A stretch of 64,000 nt of DNA from Prevotella sp. UBA2739 (GTDB lineage: Bacteria; Bacteroidota; Bacteroidia; Bacteroidales; Bacteroidaceae). The notes below the pieces were generated by a model. It saw only the letters and a program-made list of their open reading frames with translations, was not told where the DNA came from and made no database searches. The stretch covers positions 11,279 through 75,278 of the forward strand of contig DEJV01000045.1 in NCBI GenBank assembly GCA_002353525.1. Direction: 5' to 3'. Positions 10,010 through 18,139 of the stretch are shown in pieces. Both the position numbers and the translations under genes were made by a program. Every line of letters begins with the position of its first letter. The first letter of the stretch is position 1.

Positions 10010-10729
10010 TTATTTCATCACACCATTCACACCAAAGGGCGATGCCTTGTGGTCGAGGTTCACCTCAATGTTGCCGATGATGCCGTCTTTGATGTGGATA
10101 ATCTTGTTGGTTTCGTTGGCCACTCCGCTCTCATGAGTTACCACAACGATGGTCATGCCCTCCTCTTGGTTGAGTTGCTTGAGCAGTTGCATCACCTCTA
10201 CCGATGTCTTTGAGTCGAGCGCACCTGTAGGTTCGTCGGCCAGGATGATTTGCGGACGGGTAATGAGTGCACGGGCAATGGCTACACGCTGTTTCTGACC
10301 GCCCGACAATTCGTTGGGATAATGATCGGCCCAGTCCAACAGTCCCAGCCGTTCGAGATACTCGAGTGCCATCTGGTGGCGTTTCTTTCGGCTTACGCCC
10401 TGATAGAACAAAGGCAGCTCCACATTCTCAACGGCCGTCTTAAACGAGATGAGGTTAAACGATTGGAAGATGAAGCCAATCATGTGGTTGCGGTATTCGG
10501 CAGCGCGGCTCTCCGAGAGATCCTTGATGAGTGTTCCTGCCAGCGTGTATTCGCCCGAGTCGTAGTTGTCGAGAATGCCGAGAATGTTGAGGAGTGTCGA
10601 CTTTCCCGATCCCGACGCACCCATGATCGACACAAACTCGCCTTTCTCAATGTCGAGGTTGATGCCCTTCAGCACATGCAGCGGCTGTGCTCCCTTGTAA
10701 GTTTTGTTGATGTCGCGTAGATGTATCAC
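10010..10729 (-). CDS. ABC transporter ATP-binding protein (LolD/MacB type)
   Basis: A 239-residue nucleotide-binding subunit. Walker A GASGSGKST lies at 37-45, the signature is LSGGQKQRVAIARAL, and Walker B is ILADEPTGALD. There is no fused permease, unlike E. coli MacB, so it must work with the two FtsX-type permeases that follow. It is the first gene of the five-gene exporter operon. A TAnnTTTG box lies about 145 bp upstream at 10875-10882, separated from the start by a G/C-run palindrome. Proteins of this group drive export of antibiotics, peptides or lipoproteins. Confidence 0.92.
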   Translation of the reverse strand: MIHLRDINKTYKGAQPLHVLKGINLDIEKGEFVSIMGASGSGKSTLLNILGILDNYDSGEYTLAGTLIKDLSESRAAEYRNHMIGFIFQSFNLISFKTAVENVELPLFYQGVSRKKRHQMALEYLERLGLLDWADHYPNELSGGQKQRVAIARALITRPQIILADEPTGALDSKTSVEVMQLLKQLNQEEGMTIVVVTHESGVANETNKIIHIKDGIIGNIEVNLDHKASPFGVNGVMK

Positions 10730-10770
10730 GTTTTTGTGGTTTTTTATTGTTAATCAGGTATTCAGAAATA

Positions 10771-10856
10771 GCAGCCCCCCATCTTCCCCCGAGGGGAAAC
10801 AATTGCTTGGGAACCTTCTGCATACAAAGCCCCCGAGGGGGCTGTATGGGGTGCCT
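10771..10856. repeat. G/C-run palindromic intergenic element, copy 2
   Basis: Arms containing AGCCCCCC and CCCCCGAGGGG are mirrored by AAGCCCCCGAGGGGGCT and TATGGGGT, giving a large imperfect hairpin between the GntR gene and the exporter operon. The CCCCCGAGGGG core is shared with the element at 531-607. It lies between the promoter at 10875 and the ATPase gene, so it is probably transcribed as a leader. Confidence 0.65.
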
Positions 10857-10874
10857 TCCTTTAATAAGACGCTA

Positions 10875-10882
10875 CAAAGATA
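10875..10882 (-). promoter_or_regulatory. -7 promoter box of the MacAB-TolC-like operon
   Basis: On the minus strand this reads TATCTTTG, a match to the Bacteroidota -7 consensus TAnnTTTG. It lies just after the GntR stop codon (10899). It suggests that the exporter operon can be transcribed separately from the GntR operon. No clear -33 element was found. Confidence 0.55.
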
Positions 10883-10898
10883 CAAAAAGTTGCGAGGC

Positions 10899-11252
10899 CT
10901 AGAAATTATTCCAGGCCTCATTGACATCTTTTATGTCAATATTCAGCAATTTCATGTTTCTAAACAGTTCGGGCAACTGCTGCTGCATGAACTCACGCTT
11001 GCGCACTTTCAGGATGCGCTGCTTGGCTCCCTTCATCACAAAGTAGCCCAGGCCGCGCTTGTTATAGATAATCTCGTTGCGCGCCAGCTCTTCGTAGGTC
11101 TTCACTGCCGTATTGGTGTTCACCTGCAAGAGCACGGCATACTCGCGCACACTGGGAATGCGCTCGTCATCACGATAGGTGCCTGCCAGAATCTCGTCGG
11201 CCAGTCGGTCGGCCATCTGCAGGTAGATGGGTTTATCGTTGTTGAAAATCAT
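10899..11252 (-). CDS. GntR-family transcriptional regulator, YtrA type
   Basis: A 117-residue protein with a winged-helix GntR domain at about residues 10-75 (ERIPSVREYAVLLQVNTNTA) and only a short helical tail, which is the YtrA layout. Such regulators usually repress their own operon, which encodes an ABC exporter, and are relieved by membrane-active compounds. Its start overlaps the end of the upstream membrane protein gene by 4 bp, so it is the last gene of the operon 13726-10899. An AGTGTA-N12-TACACT palindrome overlapping the operon promoter (13765-13788) closely resembles the YtrA operator and is the probable target. Confidence 0.88.
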   Translation of the reverse strand: MIFNNDKPIYLQMADRLADEILAGTYRDDERIPSVREYAVLLQVNTNTAVKTYEELARNEIIYNKRGLGYFVMKGAKQRILKVRKREFMQQQLPELFRNMKLLNIDIKDVNEAWNNF

Positions 11253-12070
11253 AGGTTCGTACGTTTATGATGAATGATTTGCAATTTCTTGAACAGCCGG
11301 TAACTCAGCCGGTAGTTGTAGACGGCCCATACGGACAGCACCAGTGTGAAAATCCATAGGCAGGGATGGGTGGTGGTGACGCCATTGTTGACGCTCATCA
11401 ATATGAACTTGCCAAACAACATGTTCCCAAGGTAGCCCAAAACACTTACGCCTGCAAGTAGAGCCAGGGTGACAATGACGAAAGCATGCTTGCGAAACAC
11501 CGATCCGGATGCCACGTAGACGGAATGGATCCACACCATGGAAACGAGCATGAAGGCTGCTGCTGCCAGCGAGAACCCGTTCGCCCCGCTCAGGGCATAG
11601 GGTGTCAGCACATCGAGCATATAGGGAATGCCCGAGACGAAGCCCACACGATAGAGCAACGGCATAGCCAGCATGCGGAGCGTGTCGCCCAAAGCAAATG
11701 CCAGAAACACACTCAACGGCCATATCAGCGAGACATAGGTCAGGAGCACGGCATACTTCTCACCGTTGCTAGCGGGCAGCATGAAGAACGAGATAGCGCG
11801 CTGTTTTTTCTGAATGGTGGAAAAGATGCTAGAAAAGGCTACCAGCATGACTATAGCGACAACTGCTCCGAAAAAGTCAGAAAGGGCGTTGACATTCGCG
11901 GCATAGAAATTTGTGGTGGATGACAAACGTAAGGGAAGCCACAGGAAGAACAGTTGACCTACGAAGATGCACAGCGTAGAGCCTGCCGTCCAATGGAGCA
12001 ACTGGGAGCGGTTGGCTTGCAGAAACCAGCCAAGTGTGCGGAGATATCTGTCGAAACTAAACTCTTTCAT
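11249..12070 (-). CDS. Six-helix membrane protein, ABC-2-type permease-like
   Basis: A 273-residue protein with about six hydrophobic segments and no signal peptide. A basic cytoplasmic end precedes the first helix. The segment SIFSTIQKKQRAISFFMLPASNGEKYAVLL is of a type seen in Bacteroidales ABC-2-like permeases. It sits between a similar membrane protein (12077) and the GntR gene, and shares the motif LPASNxEK with that neighbour, so the two are probably paralogous permease halves for the ATPase at 12899. Substrate unknown. Confidence 0.7.
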   Translation of the reverse strand: MKEFSFDRYLRTLGWFLQANRSQLLHWTAGSTLCIFVGQLFFLWLPLRLSSTTNFYAANVNALSDFFGAVVAIVMLVAFSSIFSTIQKKQRAISFFMLPASNGEKYAVLLTYVSLIWPLSVFLAFALGDTLRMLAMPLLYRVGFVSGIPYMLDVLTPYALSGANGFSLAAAAFMLVSMVWIHSVYVASGSVFRKHAFVIVTLALLAGVSVLGYLGNMLFGKFILMSVNNGVTTTHPCLWIFTLVLSVWAVYNYRLSYRLFKKLQIIHHKRTNL

Positions 12071-12076
12071 AATTGC

Positions 12077-12850
12077 TTACAGATTAATGAATTTTCCAAT
12101 CAGCTGGCGACGGCAGAACAACCGGTAGGCCAGCCAGTAATTAAACACGGTGAAGAGAAAGCACAACACGGTGATGAGCCAGTCGCCAGAGCCTACCGTC
12201 ACAGAGGTTGGCGCCTCGGGCATCAGCTTTACTATTAAAGTGACAACTACGATGCCTAACACAATCAGTGCCAAGGTGGTGAACACCCAGCCGTATTTCG
12301 TGTTGCGGAAAAAGTTGCAACCCACCAGATAGCACGAGTGAAGCATCAGGACGAAACAGCCAAATTGCAAGTGATCGACAATAGAATCCTCGGCTATCAT
12401 GCGGAAGGTGTTGCTTTGCAGGATGTAAGAGCCCAGCAGTGTGGTCATCTTCGAGTTCATGATGAGCATCAACAGATATTGCGCTACGTCGGCCACAACC
12501 AGTGCTGCGAACCCGCCCAACATCATCAGCAGCGATGAGGCATAGCGTGCCAGAAACTTTTCCATGTTGCTGGCAGGCAGCACCGACAGTGTGCGCCAGT
12601 CGTCGCGCGTCTTCATGCTATAGTGCATGTTGCTGCCAGTGCAGATGATGGTTGCAAAAAAGCCAATCATCAGGGCCAGCGCCCCCACCATGTTTGTTCT
12701 CGCAGAGTGAATCTGTCCTATCTGAATAAACACCACGCACACTGTCAATCCCTGTATTCCCATCAGGGTTGAGCGCACAAACTCATGTCTGTCGTGCTCG
12801 TAGGTCCACCTCAGCACACGCCCAAATCGTTTGATATTGAAATTCTTCAT
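12077..12850 (-). CDS. Six-helix membrane protein, ABC-2-type permease-like (paralogue)
   Basis: A 257-residue protein with about six hydrophobic segments. It shares with its downstream neighbour the start layout (basic residues, then RxLRWxxxxxR), the LPASNMEK segment near residue 95 and the ending FNYWLAYRLF (FNY/YNYRLSYRLF in the other). It lies 6 bp upstream of that gene and about 50 bp downstream of the ATPase gene. The likely role is as one half of an ABC-2-type exporter membrane domain. Confidence 0.7.
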   Translation of the reverse strand: MKNFNIKRFGRVLRWTYEHDRHEFVRSTLMGIQGLTVCVVFIQIGQIHSARTNMVGALALMIGFFATIICTGSNMHYSMKTRDDWRTLSVLPASNMEKFLARYASSLLMMLGGFAALVVADVAQYLLMLIMNSKMTTLLGSYILQSNTFRMIAEDSIVDHLQFGCFVLMLHSCYLVGCNFFRNTKYGWVFTTLALIVLGIVVVTLIVKLMPEAPTSVTVGSGDWLITVLCFLFTVFNYWLAYRLFCRRQLIGKFINL

Positions 12851-12870
12851 AGCAAATCAATTTTAAATGA

Positions 12871-12912
12871 TGCATTCTAGAATAATATGCATTATGAATT
12901 ATGCATTATGAA
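12871..12912. repeat. 7-nt tandem array covering the end of an ABC ATPase gene
   Basis: Six 7-nt units (TTATGCA, TTATGAA, ATATGCA and variants) span the stop codon at 12899-12901, so the last residues of the ATPase (TIHNA) are translated from array sequence. Confidence 0.75.
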
Positions 12913-13726
12913 TGGTTCCTTTGGCCACAGCGTCGAACAGCAATTCCAAATTGAGTTGTGTCTCGGGCATACCCTCATGGCGTGGGGCTATCACGGCATT
13001 GCCCTGCACCGACGGCTCACTGTAGATTACATCGCCCATCGGCTGTCCTGGTTGCCGATACTCAAAGCAGTATTTCTCGCACAACTCGGCAACAGAGGCA
13101 TTGAGCAGCAAACGACTGTTGTCAAGTATCAGAATATGATCGAGCAGTTGCTCCACATCGTGCACCTGATGGGTAGAAATTATGAGCATGCGGTCGTCGG
13201 TCATGTGGTTGGCCACCACGCGACGGAACTGTGCCTTCGAGGGAATGTCGAGACCGTTGGTGGGTTCATCCATAAGCAGTAACCGCGTTCCGGCAGCGAG
13301 GGCGAAGCTCATAAACACTTTCTTCTTCTGCCCCATCGAGAGAGAGTTGAGTTTGAGGGTGGTGGGCAGTTCGAAGTCGCGCAGACAGCTGTCGAGCACC
13401 TCGCGGCTGAAACGGGGATAGAAAGGACTGTTGATGCTGACGTACTCTTCGAGTGTCGTATCGGGCAACTCAAATTCCTCGGGCACGATGAACGTCTCCT
13501 CCAACACTTCAGGGCACCGTCTGCTTGCCTCCACACCGTTGATGGTAATAGTGCCTTTATGTGCATGCAGCAGTCCACTGATCAGATAGAGCAGGGTCGA
13601 CTTGCCCGTGCCGTTCTTGCCGAGCAGTCCATAGATATTGTTTTTACTGAGTTGCAGGCTAAAATTGCTGAACACCTTGTTAGCAGAGCCTGCATAATTG
13701 AAACTGATATTCTCAATCTGTATCAT
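12899..13726 (-). CDS. ABC transporter ATP-binding protein of the GntR-controlled exporter
   Basis: A 275-residue nucleotide-binding protein with Walker A GKNGTGKST at 36-44, signature LSMGQKKKV and Walker B LLLMDEPTNGLD. About 80 residues after the H-loop (STHQ) form a C-terminal extension typical of ABC-2 exporters. It is first in the operon ATPase, two membrane proteins, GntR. The promoter (13790-13820) and a palindromic operator (13765-13788) lie directly upstream. The C-terminal end is encoded by a 7-nt repeat array, so its last few residues are probably not functional. Confidence 0.9.
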   Translation of the reverse strand: MIQIENISFNYAGSANKVFSNFSLQLSKNNIYGLLGKNGTGKSTLLYLISGLLHAHKGTITINGVEASRRCPEVLEETFIVPEEFELPDTTLEEYVSINSPFYPRFSREVLDSCLRDFELPTTLKLNSLSMGQKKKVFMSFALAAGTRLLLMDEPTNGLDIPSKAQFRRVVANHMTDDRMLIISTHQVHDVEQLLDHILILDNSRLLLNASVAELCEKYCFEYRQPGQPMGDVIYSEPSVQGNAVIAPRHEGMPETQLNLELLFDAVAKGTIHNA

Positions 13727-13764
13727 TCCTTTGATGGTTTTGAGGGTTATAAACTTTATGTTTT

Positions 13765-13788
13765 AGTGTACTAGTTGAATAGTACACT
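13765..13788. promoter_or_regulatory. Probable GntR (YtrA-type) operator
   Basis: A perfect palindrome with arms AGTGTACTA and TAGTACACT around a 6-nt centre. The outer half sites AGTGTA and TACACT are those reported for Bacillus YtrA, with a 12-nt instead of a 13-nt spacer. It overlaps the expected transcription start of the exporter operon, where binding would block transcription. Confidence 0.75.
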
Positions 13789-13789
13789 G

Positions 13790-13820
13790 CAAAAGTATAA
13801 CTTATTCCAATATGTTCCAA
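13790..13820 (-). promoter_or_regulatory. Promoter of the GntR/ABC exporter operon
   Basis: Read on the minus strand, TACTTTTG at 13797-13790 fits the -7 consensus TAnnTTTG. A TTGG at 13820-13817 lies 19 nt further upstream, at the -33 distance. The operator palindrome begins two bases downstream. Confidence 0.7.
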
Positions 13821-14031
13821 GCTTTTTGCCTATTATTTTTATCCCTTCCTTAAAATTTAACTCTTGTTCACATCTCCACCTTATTATATATAAACCCCTT
13901 TGATTATTACCTTTACTTTATATGCAGGCTTTCATATCTCATGTCCCTATTATTTCTTGTAAGCGGCGGTTATGCCGCCGCCCCAAAGCAAAAAACCTCC
14001 CCATCTCAGCCCGTTTTTCAAAATTTATCAT

Positions 14032-14039
14032 TATCTTTG
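14032..14039 (+). promoter_or_regulatory. -7 promoter box of the CE1 esterase gene
   Basis: TATCTTTG lies 24 bp upstream of the ATG at 14064, giving a leader of roughly 18 nt. It argues against the in-frame upstream ATG at 13941 as the start. The rest of 13821-14031 holds only a short GC hairpin (13963-13981). Confidence 0.65.
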
Positions 14040-14063
14040 TCGCATTCAACACTAAACGCGAAC

Positions 14064-15299
14064 ATGAAAAAGACCATTTTAACAACCTTTCTCTGCCTCC
14101 TTGGCATGACCGTAGCTACCGCCCAGGAAGCACTCTGGAGCGGAACACAAGTGCAGTCGCCCGTAGTCAACCCCGACCACACCGTCACTTTCAGCATCCA
14201 TGCGCCTAAAGCATCGCGCGTCATGGTGACTGGCGATTTCCTCTCACCCACCACTGTCGACACCCCTCGCGGTAAACAAGAAATCACTCTTCCTGCCGAA
14301 CTCACCGAGGGTAAGAACGGTGTATGGACCTTTACTACAGCTCCGCTGGCTCCTGAGCTCTACAATTACTCGTTCATCGTCAACGGCATGCGCATGCTCG
14401 ACCCTGCTAATGTCTATATCAGCCGTGATGTGGCATCGCTCACCAACATTTTCATCGTCAGTCATGCCGATGGCGACCGTGGCGATCTCTACCGTGTGAA
14501 CGAGGTGCCACACGGCAATGTGAGCAAGGTGTGGTACGATAGTCCTACACTCAAGATGAAGCGCCGCCTCACCGTCTACACCCCCGCAGGCTATGAGCGC
14601 GGCCGCAACTATCCCGTGATGTACCTGCTGCATGGCGCCGGTGGTGACGAAGACGCATGGACCACGCTCGGCCGTACCGCACAAATCATGGACAACCTCA
14701 TTGCCACAGGCAAGGCACGCCCCATGATTGTGGTCATGCCCAATGGCAATGTGGACTGTCAGGCAGCACCCGGTGAGTGGAGCCGCGGCATGTATCAGCC
14801 CTCATTCATGGCCAGTATAAACCACACCTCCCGACCTGCCGCCACCATGGACGAGAGCTTTATGGACATTGTAAAGTTTGTAGAGGGCAATTACAAAGTG
14901 GCAAAAGGAAAGAAGAACCGTGCTGTATGCGGACTGTCGATGGGCGGCGGTCATACCTTTGCCATCACGAAACGCTACCCGCAGTCGTTCGACTACATTG
15001 GTCTGTTCTCTGCCGGCCTGCACATCTCAGGCGGCACCAATCGCAACGCCTCCTTCTACGACTTGCTGCAACAGAACCAAGAGGTACAGAAACAACTGGC
15101 CACCCTCTTCAGCGGCAAACCACGCCTCTATTGGATAGCCATCGGCAAGACTGATTTCTTATATCAGCAGAATGCTGACTTGCGCCGTTATCTCGACGAG
15201 AAAGGCTATAAATATGAGTATCGCGAGAGCGACGGCGGCCATATCTGGCGCAATTGGCGCATCTATCTCACAGAGTTTGCCCAGCGCCTGTTCAAGTAG
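14064..15299 (+). CDS. Secreted CE1-type esterase with N-terminal E-set domain
   Basis: A 411-residue protein. A signal peptide (about 1-20, ending TVATAQ) precedes a CBM48/E-set-like domain (about 30-115) and an esterase D/CE1 alpha-beta hydrolase domain. The nucleophile is S292 in GLSMGGG and the catalytic histidine is H393 in GGHIW. CE1 enzymes with this layout are feruloyl or acetyl xylan esterases that trim hemicellulose side chains. The start at 14064 was chosen because the signal peptide begins there and the promoter box lies just upstream. It stands alone between the exporter operon and a strong terminator. Confidence 0.88.
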   Translation: MKKTILTTFLCLLGMTVATAQEALWSGTQVQSPVVNPDHTVTFSIHAPKASRVMVTGDFLSPTTVDTPRGKQEITLPAELTEGKNGVWTFTTAPLAPELYNYSFIVNGMRMLDPANVYISRDVASLTNIFIVSHADGDRGDLYRVNEVPHGNVSKVWYDSPTLKMKRRLTVYTPAGYERGRNYPVMYLLHGAGGDEDAWTTLGRTAQIMDNLIATGKARPMIVVMPNGNVDCQAAPGEWSRGMYQPSFMASINHTSRPAATMDESFMDIVKFVEGNYKVAKGKKNRAVCGLSMGGGHTFAITKRYPQSFDYIGLFSAGLHISGGTNRNASFYDLLQQNQEVQKQLATLFSGKPRLYWIAIGKTDFLYQQNADLRRYLDEKGYKYEYRESDGGHIWRNWRIYLTEFAQRLFK

Positions 15300-15325
15300 T
15301 GCCGCCATTCAGGCCATTAACAATC

Positions 15326-15378
15326 AGTGCCACTAAGAGACTGCATCAGCATGGCAGATGCAGTCTCTTAGTGGCACT
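15326..15378 (+). terminator. Strong hairpin after the CE1 gene
   Basis: Perfect 22-bp arms (15326-15347 and 15357-15378) with a 9-nt loop, followed by a short T-run. It ends the esterase transcript and separates it from nadK. Confidence 0.85.
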
Positions 15379-15447
15379 TTTGTTCATGTTTACACTTTAT
15401 TTCGTCATTTTCTTCAGTTCTTTCGTTATTTATTCGCTAAAAATCAC

Positions 15448-15455
15448 TAAATTTG
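15448..15455 (+). promoter_or_regulatory. -7 promoter box upstream of nadK
   Basis: TAAATTTG fits TAnnTTTG and lies about 80 bp before the NAD kinase start. No clear -33 element. Confidence 0.45.
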
Positions 15456-15536
15456 CACTCATGCCATAACATTCATGGCATATTGACACAAACTGCCTGA
15501 CAACCAACAGCATGGCAGACTGGCAAAAAATAAATA

Positions 15537-16445
15537 ATGAATAGCTTTATGTCATCAAAGAAGTTAAGGTTTGCACTTTTCGGCAATGTCTATCAGGCCA
15601 ACAAGTCAGCGTCTATTCAGAAGATTCTGTCGGTATTGGCAGAACAACAGGCTGAAGTCCTCATAGAAAAGAGTTTCTATGATTTCCTGACCGTGGAACA
15701 AAAGATAGACGTAAAGGCCGACAAACTGATTACAGATACCCGCTTTCAAGCAGACTTTGCCCTTTCGATGGGTGGCGACGGCACGTTCCTGAAGGCAGCC
15801 CACTTTGTAGGCGACAAGCAGATTCCTGTGCTCGGCATCAATATGGGCCGTTTGGGATTTCTTTCCGACACGTCGGCTGCTGAGGTAGAGTCGGTGCTGG
15901 CCTCACTCTTTCATGGCGACTATGAGGTAGAGCACCGGACGGTCATCCAGGTAGACACCGACGGTGAACCGCTGGCAATATGTGAGAAGGCATTGAACGA
16001 CATTGCCGTACTGAAACGCGATGATGCCTCAATGATCAGCATCAGCACCTGTATCGACGGTGAGGAACTGGTAACCTATCAGGCCGACGGACTCATTGTG
16101 AGCACCCCTACCGGATCTACCGCCTACTCGCTGTCGAACGGTGGTCCGATACTTGTACCACAAACGGGCGTACTCTGTCTGACAGCCGTGGCACCCCACA
16201 GCCTGAACATCCGTCCGGTAGTCGTCTCCGACGAGGCTGTCATCACGCTCACCGTAGAGAGCCGCAGCCACAATTTCCTGATTGCCGTAGACGGGCGTTC
16301 GGCCAAATGCGACGAGCAAACGCGCCTGACCATCAGAAAGGCTCCTTACAAAATATGTGTGGTGAAGCGCAGCGGGCATAAGTTCTACTCCACCCTGCGC
16401 GAGAAAATGATGTGGGGAGCAGACGGAAGAGGGTCCTCTAAGTGA
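15537..16445 (+). CDS. nadK: NAD kinase
   Basis: NAD kinase phosphorylates NAD with ATP to NADP in the cytoplasm. The 302-residue protein has the GGDGTFL motif (about residue 80) and the TPTGSTAYSLSNGGPI segment, both diagnostic for the family. Length is normal. Two ATGs are possible, 15537 and 15549; the second (MSSKKLRFALFGN) gives a more usual N-terminus. The next gene, an ABC exporter, begins 23 bp downstream, and the spacer has a GTGACAAGTGAAAA-type repeat. Confidence 0.95.
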   Translation: MNSFMSSKKLRFALFGNVYQANKSASIQKILSVLAEQQAEVLIEKSFYDFLTVEQKIDVKADKLITDTRFQADFALSMGGDGTFLKAAHFVGDKQIPVLGINMGRLGFLSDTSAAEVESVLASLFHGDYEVEHRTVIQVDTDGEPLAICEKALNDIAVLKRDDASMISISTCIDGEELVTYQADGLIVSTPTGSTAYSLSNGGPILVPQTGVLCLTAVAPHSLNIRPVVVSDEAVITLTVESRSHNFLIAVDGRSAKCDEQTRLTIRKAPYKICVVKRSGHKFYSTLREKMMWGADGRGSSK

Positions 16446-16468
16446 CAAGTGAAAATTAAAGTGAGAAG

Positions 16469-18139
16469 ATGGGAATAAAAAAACTGCTGCGCATAGAGAA
16501 AAGCAAGTATTCAGCCAGGGAAATCATGAAATGGCTCTGGCGCGCTTGGCATGGCAACAAGCTGCAAGCCACACTGAATGCGGCAATAGGTCTGATGGGG
16601 GTGGCAGTGAGCCTGGCCCAGGTAGAGGCAGTAAAACATGCCATCGACGTAGCCTCGCACGTGGTTGAGGGTTCGCTATATAAGGCTGTAGGCATCATGG
16701 CGATGCTTATCCTGGCCAATTTTGCACTCAGCATTAGTGGTGTGTGGGTGAAAAACATTTTAGGCATCCGCGCACAAAACCGGATGCAGCAACGCATGCT
16801 CGACCGCATTCTGCGTTCCGAGTGGCATGGCAAGGAGTCGCACCATAGCGGCGACGTGCTGAACCGTCTGGAGTTCGACGTAACCAATGTGGTGAATTTC
16901 CTCACCGAGACGCTGCCCAACAGTCTGTCGGTGCTGGCCATGTTCATCGGCGCATTCGTCTACCTCTTTCTCATGGACAAAGTACTGGCGCTCATCACCG
17001 TGGCCATCATCCCGCTGTTTGTGGTACTGAGCAAATTCTATGTTGGCAAGATGCGGTCGCTGACCCGCCAGGTGCGCGATAGCGACTCGAAGGTGCAGAG
17101 CGTGCTGCAGGAGACTATTCAAAACCGGATGCTCATCAAGACCATGGAGAGCGACGACGCCATGGTCGGCCGGTTGGAGAGCACGCAGAGCGAGCTGCGA
17201 CATCGGGTGGTGAAACGCACCGTGTTCTCCGTGTTCTCGCATCTGATATTGAACTTTGGCTTTGCGATGGGCTACCTGATAGCCTTCCTGTGGAGTGCCG
17301 TCCGCATGTCGGAAGGTACGCTCACATTTGGCGGCATGACCGCTTTCCTACAGTTGGTGAACAGAATACAAGGTCCGGCCCGCTCGCTGACCAAACTGGC
17401 ACCAGCCTTCGTCAGCGTGTTTACCGCTGCCGAACGACTCATGGAACTGGAAGAGAACCCGCTGGAAGAGCAGGGCGACCCCATCGAGCTCGACTCACCA
17501 TGTGGTGTGCGTTTCAGTGATGTGACGTTTGCCTACGACGATGATGCCAGCAAGCCCGTCATCAGCCACCTGTCGTTCGATTTCCGTCCGGGCAGCTGCA
17601 CAGCTATCTTAGGCGAGACAGGTGCCGGCAAGACCACGTTGGTGCGCCTCATCCTGGCATTGTTACACCCCGATAGTGGTAAGGTTGAGATTTACGACCG
17701 CCACAGGACACAGCAGCTGAGTCCGCTGATGCGCTGCAACTTTGTATATGTACCCCAAGGTAACACCCTCATGAGCGGCACCATACGCGACAACCTGCGG
17801 CTGGGCAAGATCGATGCCACCGACGATGAGATGTTCGAGGCACTACGCACAGCCTGTGCCGACTTTGTAAGCACACTGCCCGACGGTCTCGACAGTCTCT
17901 GCAGTGAGGCTGGCGGCGGACTGAGCGAGGGACAGGCTCAGCGCATCAGCATTGCGCGGGCGCTGCTGCGCAACCGCAACATCATGCTCTTCGACGAGTC
18001 GACCAGTGCCCTCGACCCCGACACCGAGCGGCAGCTGCTGCAGAACCTGCTGCACGACCATACCAAGACCATCATCTTTATTACTCACCGGCCGGCTGTG
18101 GTTGACTACTGCGACCAGGTGCTCACACTCACTCCATGA
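16469..18139 (+). CDS. ABC exporter, fused transmembrane and ATPase domains
   Basis: A 556-residue half transporter. An ABC transmembrane domain (about residues 30-310) is followed by the nucleotide-binding domain with Walker A GETGAGKTT, signature LSEGQAQRISIARAL and Walker B IMLFDESTSALD. Such proteins dimerise and export lipids, peptides or drugs across the inner membrane. Its stop overlaps the start of the following 983-residue secreted protein by 4 bp (ATGA), so the two are translationally coupled. The substrate is unknown. Confidence 0.9.
   Translation: MGIKKLLRIEKSKYSAREIMKWLWRAWHGNKLQATLNAAIGLMGVAVSLAQVEAVKHAIDVASHVVEGSLYKAVGIMAMLILANFALSISGVWVKNILGIRAQNRMQQRMLDRILRSEWHGKESHHSGDVLNRLEFDVTNVVNFLTETLPNSLSVLAMFIGAFVYLFLMDKVLALITVAIIPLFVVLSKFYVGKMRSLTRQVRDSDSKVQSVLQETIQNRMLIKTMESDDAMVGRLESTQSELRHRVVKRTVFSVFSHLILNFGFAMGYLIAFLWSAVRMSEGTLTFGGMTAFLQLVNRIQGPARSLTKLAPAFVSVFTAAERLMELEENPLEEQGDPIELDSPCGVRFSDVTFAYDDDASKPVISHLSFDFRPGSCTAILGETGAGKTTLVRLILALLHPDSGKVEIYDRHRTQQLSPLMRCNFVYVPQGNTLMSGTIRDNLRLGKIDATDDEMFEALRTACADFVSTLPDGLDSLCSEAGGGLSEGQAQRISIARALLRNRNIMLFDESTSALDPDTERQLLQNLLHDHTKTIIFITHRPAVVDYCDQVLTLTP

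Noticed and set aside
8707..10080. A 457-codon open frame on the plus strand over the permease genes.
   Set aside because: It begins in the 9-nt repeat array and lies antisense to a permease with clear FtsX motifs.
13963..13981. GC-rich hairpin (GCGGCGG/CCGCCGC) upstream of the CE1 gene as a terminator or riboswitch.
   Set aside because: It lies upstream of the predicted transcription start and has no T-run or recognisable aptamer sequence; left unassigned.
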